This document shows, piece by piece, positions 38,647-48,946 of a DNA stretch of 50,003 nucleotides (positions are counted from its first letter, which is position 1; each line of letters opens with the position of its first letter). The notes below the pieces were generated by a model. The model had not been told where the DNA came from. It worked only from the letters and a program-made list of their open reading frames with translations, and did not search any database. The stretch is from NCBI GenBank assembly GCA_016929655.1, contig JAFGIJ010000030.1:1-50003 (forward strand). The letters are read 5' to 3'. A program made the translations under genes and the position numbers. This stretch comes from Clostridia bacterium (lineage in GTDB: Bacteria; Bacillota; Clostridia; DUPQ01).

Positions 38647-39594
38647 ATGGAAAATAAATATAAAAAAGCAATTCTAGCTGGAGGATGTTTCTGGTGCATG
38701 GAACAGCCGTTGGTTCAAACCGAAGGGGTTGTTTCGGTTCTGCCCGGCTATACCGGAGGACACATAAAAAACCCGACATATGAGCAGGTCTGTACAGGAA
38801 CGACAGGACATTTTGAGGCCATAGAGGTAACATACGACTCATCAAAAGTCTCTTTTAAAGAAATACTTGATGTATTCTGGAGGCAGATTGACCCCACTGA
38901 CGACGGTGGACAGTTTGCCGACAGGGGATCACAGTACAGGCCCGCAATATTTTATGGGAATGAAGAAGAGAGGCTGACTGCAGAAGAATCAAGGGATGAA
39001 ATAGAGAGGACTTTTAAATTTGACAAACCCATTACAACATTGATTCTACCTGCTGAAACTTTTTATACAGCAGAAGATTATCATCAGAAATATTATGAGA
39101 AAAATCCCGGAAGATACAAGATGTACAAAAAATCATCAGGAAGACAGGACTTTATTGAGAGGGTTTGGAAAAATGAAAACAAGGACCTCCGTGACCGGCT
39201 CACGCCAATCCAGTTTGAAGTAACACAGAATAATGCTACTGAACCTCCGTTTAGAAATGAATACTGGGATAATAAAGAAAAGGGTATTTATGTAGATATA
39301 GTAACTGGAGAACCTCTTTTTACATCCAGGGATAAATTTGATTCCGGTTGTGGGTGGCCGAGTTTTACAAAACCACTTGAAAAAGAGGCAGTCATTGAGA
39401 AGTTTGACGGAAGCCATGGAATGGCCAGAACAGAAATCAGAAACAGCTCTGATTCAGCCCACCTTGGTCATGTTTTCGAAGATGGTCCGGATCCTACCGG
39501 ATTGAGATACTGCATCAATTCTGCAGCCCTGCGGTTTATACCCGAGAAAGACATGGAAAAGGAAGGTTACGGCGAATATCTGAAAAAAATCTAA
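38647..39594 (+). CDS. msrAB: bifunctional peptide methionine sulfoxide reductase MsrA/MsrB
   Basis: [10 protein letters not shown] (MsrA), SGCGWPSF and [11 protein letters not shown] (MsrB). Confidence 0.96.
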   Translation: MENKYKKAILAGGCFWCMEQPLVQTEGVVSVLPGYTGGHIKNPTYEQVCTGTTGHFEAIEVTYDSSKVSFKEILDVFWRQIDPTDDGGQFADRGSQYRPAIFYGNEEERLTAEESRDEIERTFKFDKPITTLILPAETFYTAEDYHQKYYEKNPGRYKMYKKSSGRQDFIERVWKNENKDLRDRLTPIQFEVTQNNATEPPFRNEYWDNKEKGIYVDIVTGEPLFTSRDKFDSGCGWPSFTKPLEKEAVIEKFDGSHGMARTEIRNSSDSAHLGHVFEDGPDPTGLRYCINSAALRFIPEKDMEKEGYGEYLKKI

Positions 39595-39619
39595 TATCAT
39601 ATGGCACTTAATGCACTGA

Positions 39620-39656
39620 TTTCGAGCAAACACCCTTCGGGTATTTGCTCGAAAAT
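39620..39656. repeat. Palindromic element, family 2 (single unit)
   Basis: TTTCGAGCAAACACCCTTCGGGTATTTGCTCGAAAA; 13-bp stem with one C/A mismatch (G.U wobble on the other strand). Confidence 0.85.
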
Positions 39657-39747
39657 TTAACTGTTTGTAACTTTTTCCCCAAATACTAAAAAGGTGATTT
39701 GCTGATTATGGTATATAATAGGATAAAGTGTTTTTTGGAGGTGGGAT

Positions 39748-40593
39748 ATGAAACTTGGAATTCATGCATATGCATGGTGCAGTGAATGGAACAATGACCA
39801 GCTTGATTTAATAGACAGAGCTCAGAAACTGGGGATGGATTTCATTGAACTTCCACTAATGGTTCTAGATAAATTTGATTCCGGTGCCGTTGGAAATAGG
39901 TTGAAAACACTTGGGTTCAGTGCATGTACCTCAACGGTTCTGCTTGATGATACTGACATTACCAGTGAAAGCCCTGATATCAGAGTGAAGGGTGTGGAAT
40001 TTCTCAAGCGATGTGTAAAGGCAACGTCAGAAATAGGTGCAACAAATTTTTCGGGAGTTATATATTCAAAGCATATCAGACAGCTGGACGGACGTCCTAC
40101 TGAAAGGGAATACACCTGGTCCGCCGATTGTCTCAGGGAAGTTGCTGATTACGCAGATGGACTTGGTGTTATTGTAGGCCTCGAACCGGTAAACAGGTAT
40201 GAAACATTTTTGGTAAACACATGTGAACAGGCCTTGATGCTTAAGGAAATGATTGGAAGAGATAATATCAAGATTCATCTGGACACATATCATATGAACA
40301 TAGAAGAAAAATCATTCTATGATGCAACCCTGGCAGCCGGCAAAGATCTGATGCACTACCATCTTTGTGAAAATGACAGAGGTATTCCAGGGACAGGACT
40401 TGTTGACTGGGATAATATTTTCAAGGCTCTTTCTGAAATCAATTATACAGGTTATGCTGCACTAGAGAGTTTCGTTGACTGTACAGACAACATGAATACA
40501 TGGGTATGGCGTCAGTTGGCAAAGGATGGAGATACTTTGGTTTCACAGGGAACGGAATTTATCCGTGGAATGATGAAAAAATACGGTCTGTGA
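39748..40593 (+). CDS. sugar phosphate isomerase/epimerase (AP endonuclease 2 family TIM barrel)
   Basis: MKLGIHAYAWCSEW, GLEPVNRYETFLVNT, HLDTYHMNIEE. Confidence 0.87.
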   Translation: MKLGIHAYAWCSEWNNDQLDLIDRAQKLGMDFIELPLMVLDKFDSGAVGNRLKTLGFSACTSTVLLDDTDITSESPDIRVKGVEFLKRCVKATSEIGATNFSGVIYSKHIRQLDGRPTEREYTWSADCLREVADYADGLGVIVGLEPVNRYETFLVNTCEQALMLKEMIGRDNIKIHLDTYHMNIEEKSFYDATLAAGKDLMHYHLCENDRGIPGTGLVDWDNIFKALSEINYTGYAALESFVDCTDNMNTWVWRQLAKDGDTLVSQGTEFIRGMMKKYGL

Positions 40594-41792
40594 TGGAACA
40601 GAACTGGAGGAGAACCCTATACATAGTTTGGTTTGTCCAGATACTGTCGTTGATGTCATTCAGTTTCGGGATTCCATTTTTACCATATTATATTCAGGAA
40701 ATGGGGGTCACTGACCCCGACAGACTCCGTTTGCTTACAGGAATAATCAGTTCAGCTCCCGCTATAGGCATGGGAATAATGGCACCCATTTGGGGAATCA
40801 TGGCTGACAGATTCGGTAAAAAGCCTATGCTACTTAGGGCTCTATTCAGCTCTTTTGTTATACTTACGGCACTGGGACTGGTTAATTCAGTAGGATGGGT
40901 TTTGGCCTTAAGAAGTATCCAGGGGTTTTTATCTGGAACAGTTACAGCTGCGGGAGCATTGGTCGCGGCAAAGACACCTCAGAAGAACATGTCATTTGCT
41001 TTGGGAATCCTGGCATCGTCGACATTTTTAGGCAGATCCATTGGTCCGGCCATCGGAGGCGTTTTAGCTGAAGCCGTCGGCTATAAACTAAGTTTCATTT
41101 TGGGCGGAGTTATAATGCTGGTTGCTTTTTTGCTTATTCTTATTTTCATAAACGAAACAAAAACAATCCAAAGTGACGATGGTGCAAAAAGCAAGGGAGA
41201 ATTTTGGAAAGTATTCACATTGCCCATTATACTTGTATTAGTATTGATGTTCTTCATGGGAATAAGCCGAACAGTTGCCTCACCGTACCTGCCTCTTTAT
41301 GTTCAGGAAGTAAGGGGAATGATAGAAGGATCTTCACTTACCACAGGAATTATTACTGCAGGAGCAAGTATAGCGACAGCATTATCAGCATTGTTATTCA
41401 CAAGACTGGGGGACAGATACGATAAAAGAAAACTGGTTGCAACATTTCTTGGTGCAGGTGCATTAGCGGTTATCCCACTTCTTCTGGCAGGCTCTTTAAT
41501 ATGGTTTGGAGTTTTTTATGCTCTGATGTTCTTCATGCTTGGAGGAACAGATCCCCTTATTATGTCTTACTCCCTGACCTTGGTCCCTGAAAACAAAAGA
41601 GGACTTTTGTTCGGCATCCGGACTTCCGTCGGTTCAATAGCATGGGCTATAGCACCTTTGCTTGGAAGCTATGCAACCATCAATTACTCGCTTGAAGTGG
41701 TATTTTATCTTATTCCGGTGTTTTTGATATTGGCCTTGATTACGACTCTGATTATAATGAAAAAGCGGGTCGAAAGCCCGCTTGTAATTTAA
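40593..41792 (+). CDS. MFS transporter
   Basis: 12-TM-like, GIMADRFGKKPM; ATG 40593 overlaps upstream TGA. Confidence 0.88.
   Translation: MEQNWRRTLYIVWFVQILSLMSFSFGIPFLPYYIQEMGVTDPDRLRLLTGIISSAPAIGMGIMAPIWGIMADRFGKKPMLLRALFSSFVILTALGLVNSVGWVLALRSIQGFLSGTVTAAGALVAAKTPQKNMSFALGILASSTFLGRSIGPAIGGVLAEAVGYKLSFILGGVIMLVAFLLILIFINETKTIQSDDGAKSKGEFWKVFTLPIILVLVLMFFMGISRTVASPYLPLYVQEVRGMIEGSSLTTGIITAGASIATALSALLFTRLGDRYDKRKLVATFLGAGALAVIPLLLAGSLIWFGVFYALMFFMLGGTDPLIMSYSLTLVPENKRGLLFGIRTSVGSIAWAIAPLLGSYATINYSLEVVFYLIPVFLILALITTLIIMKKRVESPLVI
41757..41783 (-). terminator. Terminator of deoD (minus strand) lying inside the 3' end of the convergent MFS gene
   Basis: AAGCGGG TCGAAAG CCCGCTT; minus strand reads out into a T tract. 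Confidence 0.6.
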
Positions 41793-41801
41793 AATCATAT
41801 A

Positions 41802-42509
41802 TTATGCCAGTTCCAGGGCTATTTCCATCATTTTTGTAAAAGCTGTCTGCCGTTCCTCACTGGTCGTTACTTCGTGGGTTACCAGAGAATCAGAAACAGT
41901 GAGTATGCATAGGGCATTGACACCGGCTCGTGCAGCATTCATATATAGTGCTGCAGCTTCCATCTCAACCGCAAGAACTCCCAGCCTTGCCCATTTTTTC
42001 CAGACATCTGGATTATCATCATAAAATATATCTGAAGACAAGATGTTTCCAACAGTAACAGGTGTACCCTTTTCCTTTGCTACTTCTACAGCTTTGCTGA
42101 GAAGTTTCCATGAAGCTGTTGGGGCATACGTTCCGTTCAAATCATATTGGGATGCAAAATTGGAATTGGTTGATGCGCTCATTCCGATGATAACATCATA
42201 TAGATTCAGGTCTCTCTGAAAAGCTCCGCAGGAGCCGACTCTTATAAGATTTTCAACGCCATAGGTATGAATCAATTCATACGAGTAAATACCAATGGAA
42301 GGCATTCCCATGCCTGTTCCCATAACTGAAATCTGTTTTCCGTTATAAGTTCCGGTATACCCAAATGCATTTCTGACAGCATTGAATTGTACAGGATTTT
42401 CCAGATAGGTTTCTGCTATAAACTTTGCTCTAAGAGGATCTCCGGGCAAAAGAATTGTCTTTGCAATGATACCTTCTTTGTCTACGCCGATATGCGGTGT
42501 TTTATTCAT
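41802..42509 (-). CDS. deoD: purine-nucleoside phosphorylase
   Basis: [44 protein letters not shown]. Confidence 0.95.
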   Translation of the reverse strand: MNKTPHIGVDKEGIIAKTILLPGDPLRAKFIAETYLENPVQFNAVRNAFGYTGTYNGKQISVMGTGMGMPSIGIYSYELIHTYGVENLIRVGSCGAFQRDLNLYDVIIGMSASTNSNFASQYDLNGTYAPTASWKLLSKAVEVAKEKGTPVTVGNILSSDIFYDDNPDVWKKWARLGVLAVEMEAAALYMNAARAGVNALCILTVSDSLVTHEVTTSEERQTAFTKMMEIALELA

Positions 42510-42655
42510 TTAAAATTTCCCCCTTGCTTTTTAACTTTACCCCTGTGTATTGATTATATCATACAAAACAATTCGTCCTTTTAATAAATAGTTTAACAAA
42601 GGGTACCCATATGATAAAATGTAGTCTGCTAATATGTATCAAAGGAGTAGTTCAA

Positions 42656-43171
42656 ATGGACTTGAAATCTAAATTCAGACATGTACTTGATTTCCCGAAG
42701 GAAGGTATAGATTTTATTGATATAACAACTGTACTTCAGGATCCGGAGGCGTTTGCATACAGCCTTGAAAAAATGAAGGAAAGCATGAAAGACTTTGGTG
42801 AATTTGACCTTATTGTTGCTCCTGAGGCAAGAGGTTTCATATTTGGTACACCGCTTGCATACATGACAGGCAAAGGTTTTATTCCTATTAGAAAACCTGG
42901 AAAACTTCCTCATAAAACCATCAGCCTTGAGTATAAGCTGGAATATGGAACCAATACCCTTGAAATACATGAAGATGCAATAAAACCGGGTCAACGGGTT
43001 GTAATCGTAGATGATCTTCTGGCAACCAGTGGAACGACGGAATCCATAATCAAGCTTGTAGAAAAAATGGGCGGTGAAATTGCAGGGGTACAGGTGCTCA
43101 TTGAGCTGGCTTTCCTAAAGGGCAGGGAAAAGCTCAGGGATTATAAAGTCAAATCAATTGTGCAATTTTAA
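42656..43171 (+). CDS. apt: adenine phosphoribosyltransferase
   Basis: DFPKEGIDFIDIT, APEARGFIFG, VVIVDDLLATSGT. Confidence 0.96.
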   Translation: MDLKSKFRHVLDFPKEGIDFIDITTVLQDPEAFAYSLEKMKESMKDFGEFDLIVAPEARGFIFGTPLAYMTGKGFIPIRKPGKLPHKTISLEYKLEYGTNTLEIHEDAIKPGQRVVIVDDLLATSGTTESIIKLVEKMGGEIAGVQVLIELAFLKGREKLRDYKVKSIVQF

Positions 43172-43179
43172 GTAAAAAA

Positions 43180-43204
43180 AAAGAGACCGTGCAGGTCTCT
43201 TTTA
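43180..43204. terminator. Bidirectional terminator between apt and the convergent gene
   Basis: AAAGAGACC GTGCA GGTCTCTTT flanked by A run / T run. Confidence 0.8.
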
Positions 43205-43213
43205 ATGTCCAGA

Positions 43214-43567
43214 TCAAACCTCGGTGTGGTCGATTACTATATTCATTGAATTTTGCATCAGGCCTACATTTACTATGCTCAGCCCGAAAATTGCCAGTAC
43301 CAGATAAAGCACTGCATTGTCCTCAATTGCAACCCCTGCCTTTTCCTGACAAGTTGATACATATTTACCATATTTATACATCCAGTAAATAGAATATATA
43401 CCACAGGTTACGATGGAAAGTAAAACCTCTAGGCCCGGATTGATGGTTTCATCATCAAGATAAACCTTGATGTCATTGGAGAAAGAATATATCCAGTAAA
43501 GGTAATAAATTCCGCAGGTAATCAAGGACAAAATGATTACTTCAGCTATTGAACGTTTTTTAATCAT
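43214..43567 (-). CDS. DUF4234-type small membrane protein
   Basis: ITCGIYYLYWIYSFSNDIK and VTCGIYSIYWMYKYGK repeats. Confidence 0.75.
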   Translation of the reverse strand: MIKKRSIAEVIILSLITCGIYYLYWIYSFSNDIKVYLDDETINPGLEVLLSIVTCGIYSIYWMYKYGKYVSTCQEKAGVAIEDNAVLYLVLAIFGLSIVNVGLMQNSMNIVIDHTEV

Positions 43568-43769
43568 GGGGTGTCTCCTGTTCGTTTTATTTCGTTACTA
43601 TATTAACACAGGGTTATCAGAGGTGCAATCAACACTCTTGAATAACATTGTTTGAACCACAAAACATACAAAGTATAATTTATATTGTCATCTTTTGTCT
43701 AAACCCCCGTTTCTTCTTGAAAGCCCCTGTGCCGTGTGAGATAATGAAAAAAAAGATTTAGGAGAAATT

Positions 43770-44798
43770 ATGGCTTTAGGTCTTGATATAGGAATTGACT
43801 TGGGAACATCATCGGTTCTTCTTTATGTAAAGGGCAAAGGAATCGTTCTTCGGGAACCTTCCGTTGTTGCCATGGATGAAGAGGGGAATATACTTGCAGT
43901 GGGTGAAGAAGCCAGGCGAATGATGGGAAGAACTCCCGGTAATATAACAGCCGTCAGGCCACTTCGGGATGGCGTTATTTCTGACTATGAGACAACAGAA
44001 AAGATGCTTAAATACTTCATCCAAAAAGTCTGCGGAAGAAGAATATTGTTTTTCAAGCCCAGGGTAATGATATGTGTTCCAAGTGGTATTACTGAAGTCG
44101 AAAGAATGGCAGTAAAGGACGCAGCTGACAATATCGGTGCCAAGGAAGTATATATAATTGAAGAACCCATAGCAGCAGCAATAGGTGCCGGGCTTGATAT
44201 ATCAAAACCATATGGAAGTATGGTGGTTGATATAGGCGGAGGTACAACAGATATCGCGGTAATGTCACTCGGAGGAATTGTTACCAGCCGTTCGATAAAG
44301 ATTGCCGGAGACAAATTTGATGAAGCAATAATACGATATATGCGTAAAAAGCACAGCATGCTCATAGGAGAGAGAATGGCTGAAGAGATGAAGATGCGCA
44401 TAGGTACTGTGTATCCACTGGAAGAAGATATAACAATGAATGTCAGGGGAAGGAACCTTGTCCTTGGATTACCCAGAACCATTGAAATATCCGCAAATAA
44501 TCTTATGGAGTGTTTCGATGAACCCGCATCCAATATTGTGGATGCCATAAGATATGTGCTGGAAAGAACTCCACCGGAACTTGCTGCAGATATAAGTGAC
44601 CGAGGTGTGATTTTAACCGGCGGAGGAAGCCTTATCAATGGGCTTGACAAACTCATTGCTGATAAGACCGGACTCGATGTTATTGTAGCTGATGATGCCA
44701 TATCATGTGTTGCTCTTGGTACAGGAGAAGCAATCAACGACATCGACAAGATAATCAAAGCGAAAATTGTTAAACTTGAACAGAAAAAAAGAAAGTAA
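43770..44798 (+). CDS. mreB: MreB-family rod-shape actin
   Basis: DLGTSSVLLYVKGKGIVLREPSVVA, VVDIGGGTTDIAVMS, GVILTGGGSLINGLD. Confidence 0.94.
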   Translation: MALGLDIGIDLGTSSVLLYVKGKGIVLREPSVVAMDEEGNILAVGEEARRMMGRTPGNITAVRPLRDGVISDYETTEKMLKYFIQKVCGRRILFFKPRVMICVPSGITEVERMAVKDAADNIGAKEVYIIEEPIAAAIGAGLDISKPYGSMVVDIGGGTTDIAVMSLGGIVTSRSIKIAGDKFDEAIIRYMRKKHSMLIGERMAEEMKMRIGTVYPLEEDITMNVRGRNLVLGLPRTIEISANNLMECFDEPASNIVDAIRYVLERTPPELAADISDRGVILTGGGSLINGLDKLIADKTGLDVIVADDAISCVALGTGEAINDIDKIIKAKIVKLEQKKRK

Positions 44799-46071
44799 AT
44801 CTAACATTTCGAGTAAACACCCCTCGGGTATTTACTCGAAAATCAAGCAAATACCCGAGGGGTGTTTACTCGAAAATCAGCAAAAAACTCCGCATGAGTT
44901 TTGTCGAATCAAGGGATTTTTGTCAGTGACAGCATTGCTCCTGTTGCTGTCGTTACTTTTTGTATCATGTAAAGGTCAGGAAGAGGGAATAGTTTCGGAG
45001 AAACCTGTTTTTTCTGAATTGCCTTATGCAACTCTTGAACCAACCCGCACTCCTTTGCCTATAACAACCATTTTACCTGCACCAACACCAGAAGAAGATG
45101 TTCCGGTGGAGTTTTCTGAAAGAACATTTACCATCAATGGCAGAGAAAACCGGATTTTTGTATTGAAGATTGATACTACTGACAGCCGGGTCAGAGTTGT
45201 TCCATATCTTTCATTTAATAAAATCTATGGATATGAAACTCTTTCTGACATGATGGAAAAAACAGGGGCATATGCCGGAGTGAACAGTGGATTTTTCTTT
45301 GAATACGGACGCCCGTCGGGATTGGTTGTAATCGATGGGGAAACCATAAGTCCAGGAACTGGACGATTCGAAAGCATTGTGATAAGTAATGGAGATATAA
45401 GGTTTGAAACCATTGAAACCAAAGTTACTCTGGAAATAGAAAACAAACAAATTGAAATAAAAAGTTTCAATCAACCGTTGGAAGCAGGAGGTACCGCTGT
45501 TTATTCATCACGATATGGAAATACTGATCGCATTGCCGAATTCAGAAAATATATGGTCATTAAAAGCAATACTGTCGTTGATTATGGAACGGCTTCCTCT
45601 CCCTTGGGAATACCGGAAGGAGGTTATGTTGTGGTGCTTCCTGATGAGTATGCATTTCCTGAAAATCTTAAGGATTTGACTATCAGCATCAGCATAACAC
45701 CTTCATTTGAAGAAGGTACGATGGCATATGAAGGCGCATCCATGCTGATAGAGAATGGGATATCCCTTGCGGGGGATGTAATGCCATGGGTCGGTAATCT
45801 CAATCATTATGACCCAAGGACTTGTATTGGAAAATTCAGTGACGGTAGTCTGGGATTGGTTGTAATTGATGGAAGACAGGAGGGCTACAGTTCCGGCACA
45901 ACCGGACGGGAAACGGCTGATATTCTTCTTGAACTTGGGTTTACCGATGCATTCATGCTGGATGGAGGTGCAAGCTCTGCCATGTATTTTGAAAGTGGCA
46001 TAGTGAACAGTCCTTCGGACATGGGTATCGAGAGAATACTGGCGGGAGCAATTCTTGTCACTATTGAATGA
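44767..46071 (+). CDS. lipoprotein with phosphodiester glycosidase (NAGPA-type) domain; start uncertain
   Basis: Lipobox-like LLFVSC; GVNSGFFFEYGRPSG, DPRTCIG, DGRQEGYSSG, FMLDGGASSAMYF; only TTG codons at 44767/44776 precede the RIKG n-region. Confidence 0.8.
   Translation: MLNLNRKKESKSNISSKHPSGIYSKIKQIPEGCLLENQQKTPHEFCRIKGFLSVTALLLLLSLLFVSCKGQEEGIVSEKPVFSELPYATLEPTRTPLPITTILPAPTPEEDVPVEFSERTFTINGRENRIFVLKIDTTDSRVRVVPYLSFNKIYGYETLSDMMEKTGAYAGVNSGFFFEYGRPSGLVVIDGETISPGTGRFESIVISNGDIRFETIETKVTLEIENKQIEIKSFNQPLEAGGTAVYSSRYGNTDRIAEFRKYMVIKSNTVVDYGTASSPLGIPEGGYVVVLPDEYAFPENLKDLTISISITPSFEEGTMAYEGASMLIENGISLAGDVMPWVGNLNHYDPRTCIGKFSDGSLGLVVIDGRQEGYSSGTTGRETADILLELGFTDAFMLDGGASSAMYFESGIVNSPSDMGIERILAGAILVTIE
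44809..44874. repeat. Two family-2 palindromic units in opposite orientation (perfect 23-bp inverted repeat)
   Basis: GAGTAAACACCCCTCGGGTATTT 44811-44833 / AAATACCCGAGGGGTGTTTACTC 44849-44871. Confidence 0.95.
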
Positions 46072-46087
46072 ATATCTACGCTTTTCT

Positions 46088-46115
46088 TTGACAGATAAAG
46101 GGTATTATATATAAT
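46088..46115 (+). promoter_or_regulatory. sigma-A-type promoter upstream of the dehydrogenase gene
   Basis: TTGACA, 16-bp spacer, TATAAT. Confidence 0.6.
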
Positions 46116-46142
46116 GAGTGTGAAATTCAGGAGGATTGATGA

Positions 46143-47393
46143 ATGAAAACAAAAGCAGTAAGGCTATATGGAAAGAATGATCTAAGGCTCGAGGAATTTG
46201 AGCTTCCAGAAATTAAGGATGATGAAATTCTAGCGAAAGTTATAACAGACAGCATATGTATGTCATCATATAAAGCAGCTTATCAGGGTCCTGACCATAA
46301 AAGGGTACCGAATGATGTTGCGGAGAATCCCATTATAATCGGCCACGAAATGTGTGGAGAACTGGTTCAAATCGGCAGTAAATATAATGAAAAGTTCAAG
46401 GTTGGCCAAAGATTCAGCCTTCAGGCTAATATAAACCATCCTGACCTGCCATACGCAGCTCCCGGATATTCATTCAAATATGTCGGCGGAAATGCCCAAT
46501 ACATCATTATCCCAAAAGAAGTTATGGACATGGACTGTCTTCTTTTATATAACGGGGCTTCTTTTTTCCAGGGATCACTTGCAGAACCTGTGTCATGTAT
46601 TATTGGCGCATACCATGCAATGTATCACACTAAAATGGGAAGTTATGAGCATAATATGGAAATCAAGGAAGGCGGCAACATGGCAATTCTTGCCGGGGTT
46701 GGACCAATGGGACTTGGTGCAATCGACTATGCCGTAAACCAACCTTTGAAGCCATCGAAGCTGGTTGTTACAGACATCAATGATGACAGACTCAATAGAG
46801 CTGCAGAGATTTATACTGTTGAATGGGCGGCATCGCATGGTGTAGAACTGCTTTATGTGAATACCGGAAATGTTGAAAACCCAGTTGAACATCTTCTGTC
46901 ACTGACAGATGGAAAAGGATATGATGATGTTTTTGTATTTGCACCTGTAAAACCTGTCATTGAGCAGGGTGATGCCATTCTGGGAATGGATGGATGTTTA
47001 AATTTCTTTGCAGGACCGACTGATAAAAAATTCAGTGCCAACTTTAATTTCTATAACGTCCATTATGCTTCAACTCATGTTGTAGGAACCAGCGGAGGAA
47101 ATACGGATGATATGAGGGAAGCCCTCTCAATGTTCTCAGATGGAATCCTGAATCCTGCATCAATGGTTACCCATGTAGGTGGACTTGACAGTGCAGCAGA
47201 AACGACACTTAACCTTCCTAACATTCCGGGAGGCAAAAAGCTCATATATACCGGAATAAAAATGCCGCTGACGGCAATTGAGGATTTTGAGGAAAAAGGG
47301 TTCAAGGAGCTTGCAAAAATCTGCAATGCGAACAATGGTCTCTGGTGCAAGGAAGCGGAGGATTATCTTCTGGAACATTCTGAGAAATTATAA
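46143..47393 (+). CDS. zinc-dependent alcohol/sorbitol-type dehydrogenase (L-sorbose-1-phosphate reductase-like)
   Basis: MDR family: GHEMCGELVQIGSKY, AGVGPMGLGAIDYA. Confidence 0.82.
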   Translation: MKTKAVRLYGKNDLRLEEFELPEIKDDEILAKVITDSICMSSYKAAYQGPDHKRVPNDVAENPIIIGHEMCGELVQIGSKYNEKFKVGQRFSLQANINHPDLPYAAPGYSFKYVGGNAQYIIIPKEVMDMDCLLLYNGASFFQGSLAEPVSCIIGAYHAMYHTKMGSYEHNMEIKEGGNMAILAGVGPMGLGAIDYAVNQPLKPSKLVVTDINDDRLNRAAEIYTVEWAASHGVELLYVNTGNVENPVEHLLSLTDGKGYDDVFVFAPVKPVIEQGDAILGMDGCLNFFAGPTDKKFSANFNFYNVHYASTHVVGTSGGNTDDMREALSMFSDGILNPASMVTHVGGLDSAAETTLNLPNIPGGKKLIYTGIKMPLTAIEDFEEKGFKELAKICNANNGLWCKEAEDYLLEHSEKL

Positions 47394-47404
47394 AAAGCTT
47401 CATG

Positions 47405-47431
47405 GAGCCCGGGCAACCGGGTTCTTTTTTT
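47405..47431 (+). terminator. Rho-independent terminator
   Basis: GAGCCCGG GCAA CCGGGTTC TTTTTTT. Confidence 0.85.
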
Positions 47432-47510
47432 GGTCGCGTTATTGACATATGTGCAAAACAGGAGTTTAATAACAAGTGGTGTCAACCAAAATTTTTCGGA
47501 GGTAAGAGAC

Positions 47511-48857
47511 ATGATAAAAACAGATATTCTGGTCATCGGTGGAAGTGCAACAGGACTTGTTGCAGCCATGACTGCTAAATCAAACAATCCTGATAAAAAA
47601 GTTACTGTTATCAGGAAGGAAGAAAAAGTTATGATACCCTGCGGGATACCATATATTTTTGGAACCGTTGAAACAAGCGATGACAACATTCTGCCTGATG
47701 GCGGTTTGCTGAAACTCGGTGTTGAAATAGTTGTCGATGAGGTTCTGTCCGTCGATACTAAAATAAAGAAATGTTCGACAAAAGCTGGTGAAACATATCA
47801 ATATGATAAGTTGATAATGGGAACAGGATCCCTGCCGTCAGTCCCGAAATGGCTGAAGGGTACGAACATTGAAAATGTATTCACAATTCCCAAGGACAAG
47901 GTTTATCTCGACGGAATCGTCGATAAACTTACAGGAATGGATGATGTTGTAGTAATAGGAGGCGGATTCATTGGAGTTGAAGTTTCAGATGAGCTCAACA
48001 AGAAAGGAAAGAATGTCACCCTGGTGGAAATTCTTCCATATATCCTTGGTGCTACGTTTGATGATGAATTTGCTTCGGTTGCCCAGGAGCTTCTTGTTGA
48101 AAGAGGAGTATCTGTCATAACCGGATCAGGGGTAATGGAAATAAAGGGAAATGAAAGAGTAAGCGGAGTTGTACTTCAGGATGGAAGGGAAATAAAGGCT
48201 GATGCAGTCATCCTTTCACTCGGATACAATCCAAATACAAAGCTTGCGGTAGATATGGGGCTTGAACTCAATGAATTTGGATTCATTAAGGCTGACCAGT
48301 ATAGAAGAACAAGCATACCTGATGTTTTTGCGGCAGGAGATTGTGCGGAAAAAGTTGACTTTGCAACAGGCAGGCTGAGCAGAATCATGCTTGCATCAAC
48401 AGCATGTACCGAAGCAAGGACCGCAGGCTTGAATTTATATGGACTGAATACATTCAGTGTTTTCAGGGGAACAGTTGGAATATATTCAACATGCATAGGG
48501 GATACTGCATTTGGAGTTGCCGGTCTTATTGAGAAACATGCTGCCAAAGAAGGTTTCAGAATAATAACCAGTTCATTCACCGGAGTAAACAGACATCCCG
48601 GCAAAATTGATGATGCTCATAAAGAAATGGTAAAATTGATTGTTTCATGCCAATCAGGTGTTGTTCTTGGAGGAGAAGTCATGGGTGGAAAATGTGCCGG
48701 AGAACTCACTAATGTGCTGGGTTTCGCAATCCAAAACCACATGACAGTGCATGACCTGATAATGACGCAGATAGGTACACAGCCTTTGCTTACTGCATCC
48801 CCGGCAGGATATCCGCTGATCAAGGCAGCAGAAGCCGCTGTAGCAAAACTAAAATAA
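47511..48857 (+). CDS. FAD-dependent pyridine nucleotide-disulfide oxidoreductase (CoA-disulfide reductase/NADH oxidase-like)
   Basis: VIGGSATGLVAA, PCGIPY cysteine, VVIGGGFIGVEVSDEL, DVFAAGDCAE; RBS CGGAGG. Confidence 0.88.
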   Translation: MIKTDILVIGGSATGLVAAMTAKSNNPDKKVTVIRKEEKVMIPCGIPYIFGTVETSDDNILPDGGLLKLGVEIVVDEVLSVDTKIKKCSTKAGETYQYDKLIMGTGSLPSVPKWLKGTNIENVFTIPKDKVYLDGIVDKLTGMDDVVVIGGGFIGVEVSDELNKKGKNVTLVEILPYILGATFDDEFASVAQELLVERGVSVITGSGVMEIKGNERVSGVVLQDGREIKADAVILSLGYNPNTKLAVDMGLELNEFGFIKADQYRRTSIPDVFAAGDCAEKVDFATGRLSRIMLASTACTEARTAGLNLYGLNTFSVFRGTVGIYSTCIGDTAFGVAGLIEKHAAKEGFRIITSSFTGVNRHPGKIDDAHKEMVKLIVSCQSGVVLGGEVMGGKCAGELTNVLGFAIQNHMTVHDLIMTQIGTQPLLTASPAGYPLIKAAEAAVAKLK

Positions 48858-48874
48858 CCTGAAACCCATGAAAT

Positions 48875-48906
48875 AAAGGAGGGAATGTAAATCCCTCCTT
48901 TTTTAC
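48875..48906 (+). terminator. Rho-independent terminator
   Basis: AAAGGAGGGA / TCCCTCCTTT followed by T tract. Confidence 0.88.
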
Positions 48907-48946
48907 GCCGAATAATTGCTCAACCAGTTAGAAATACAACTGGGCG

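Noticed and set aside
37974-38699. Minus-strand 241-aa ORF opposite the malic enzyme
   Set aside because: Shadow ORF of a strongly recognisable malic enzyme; same reasoning for 12466-12990, 43985-44758, 48176-48604 and 49068-49598.
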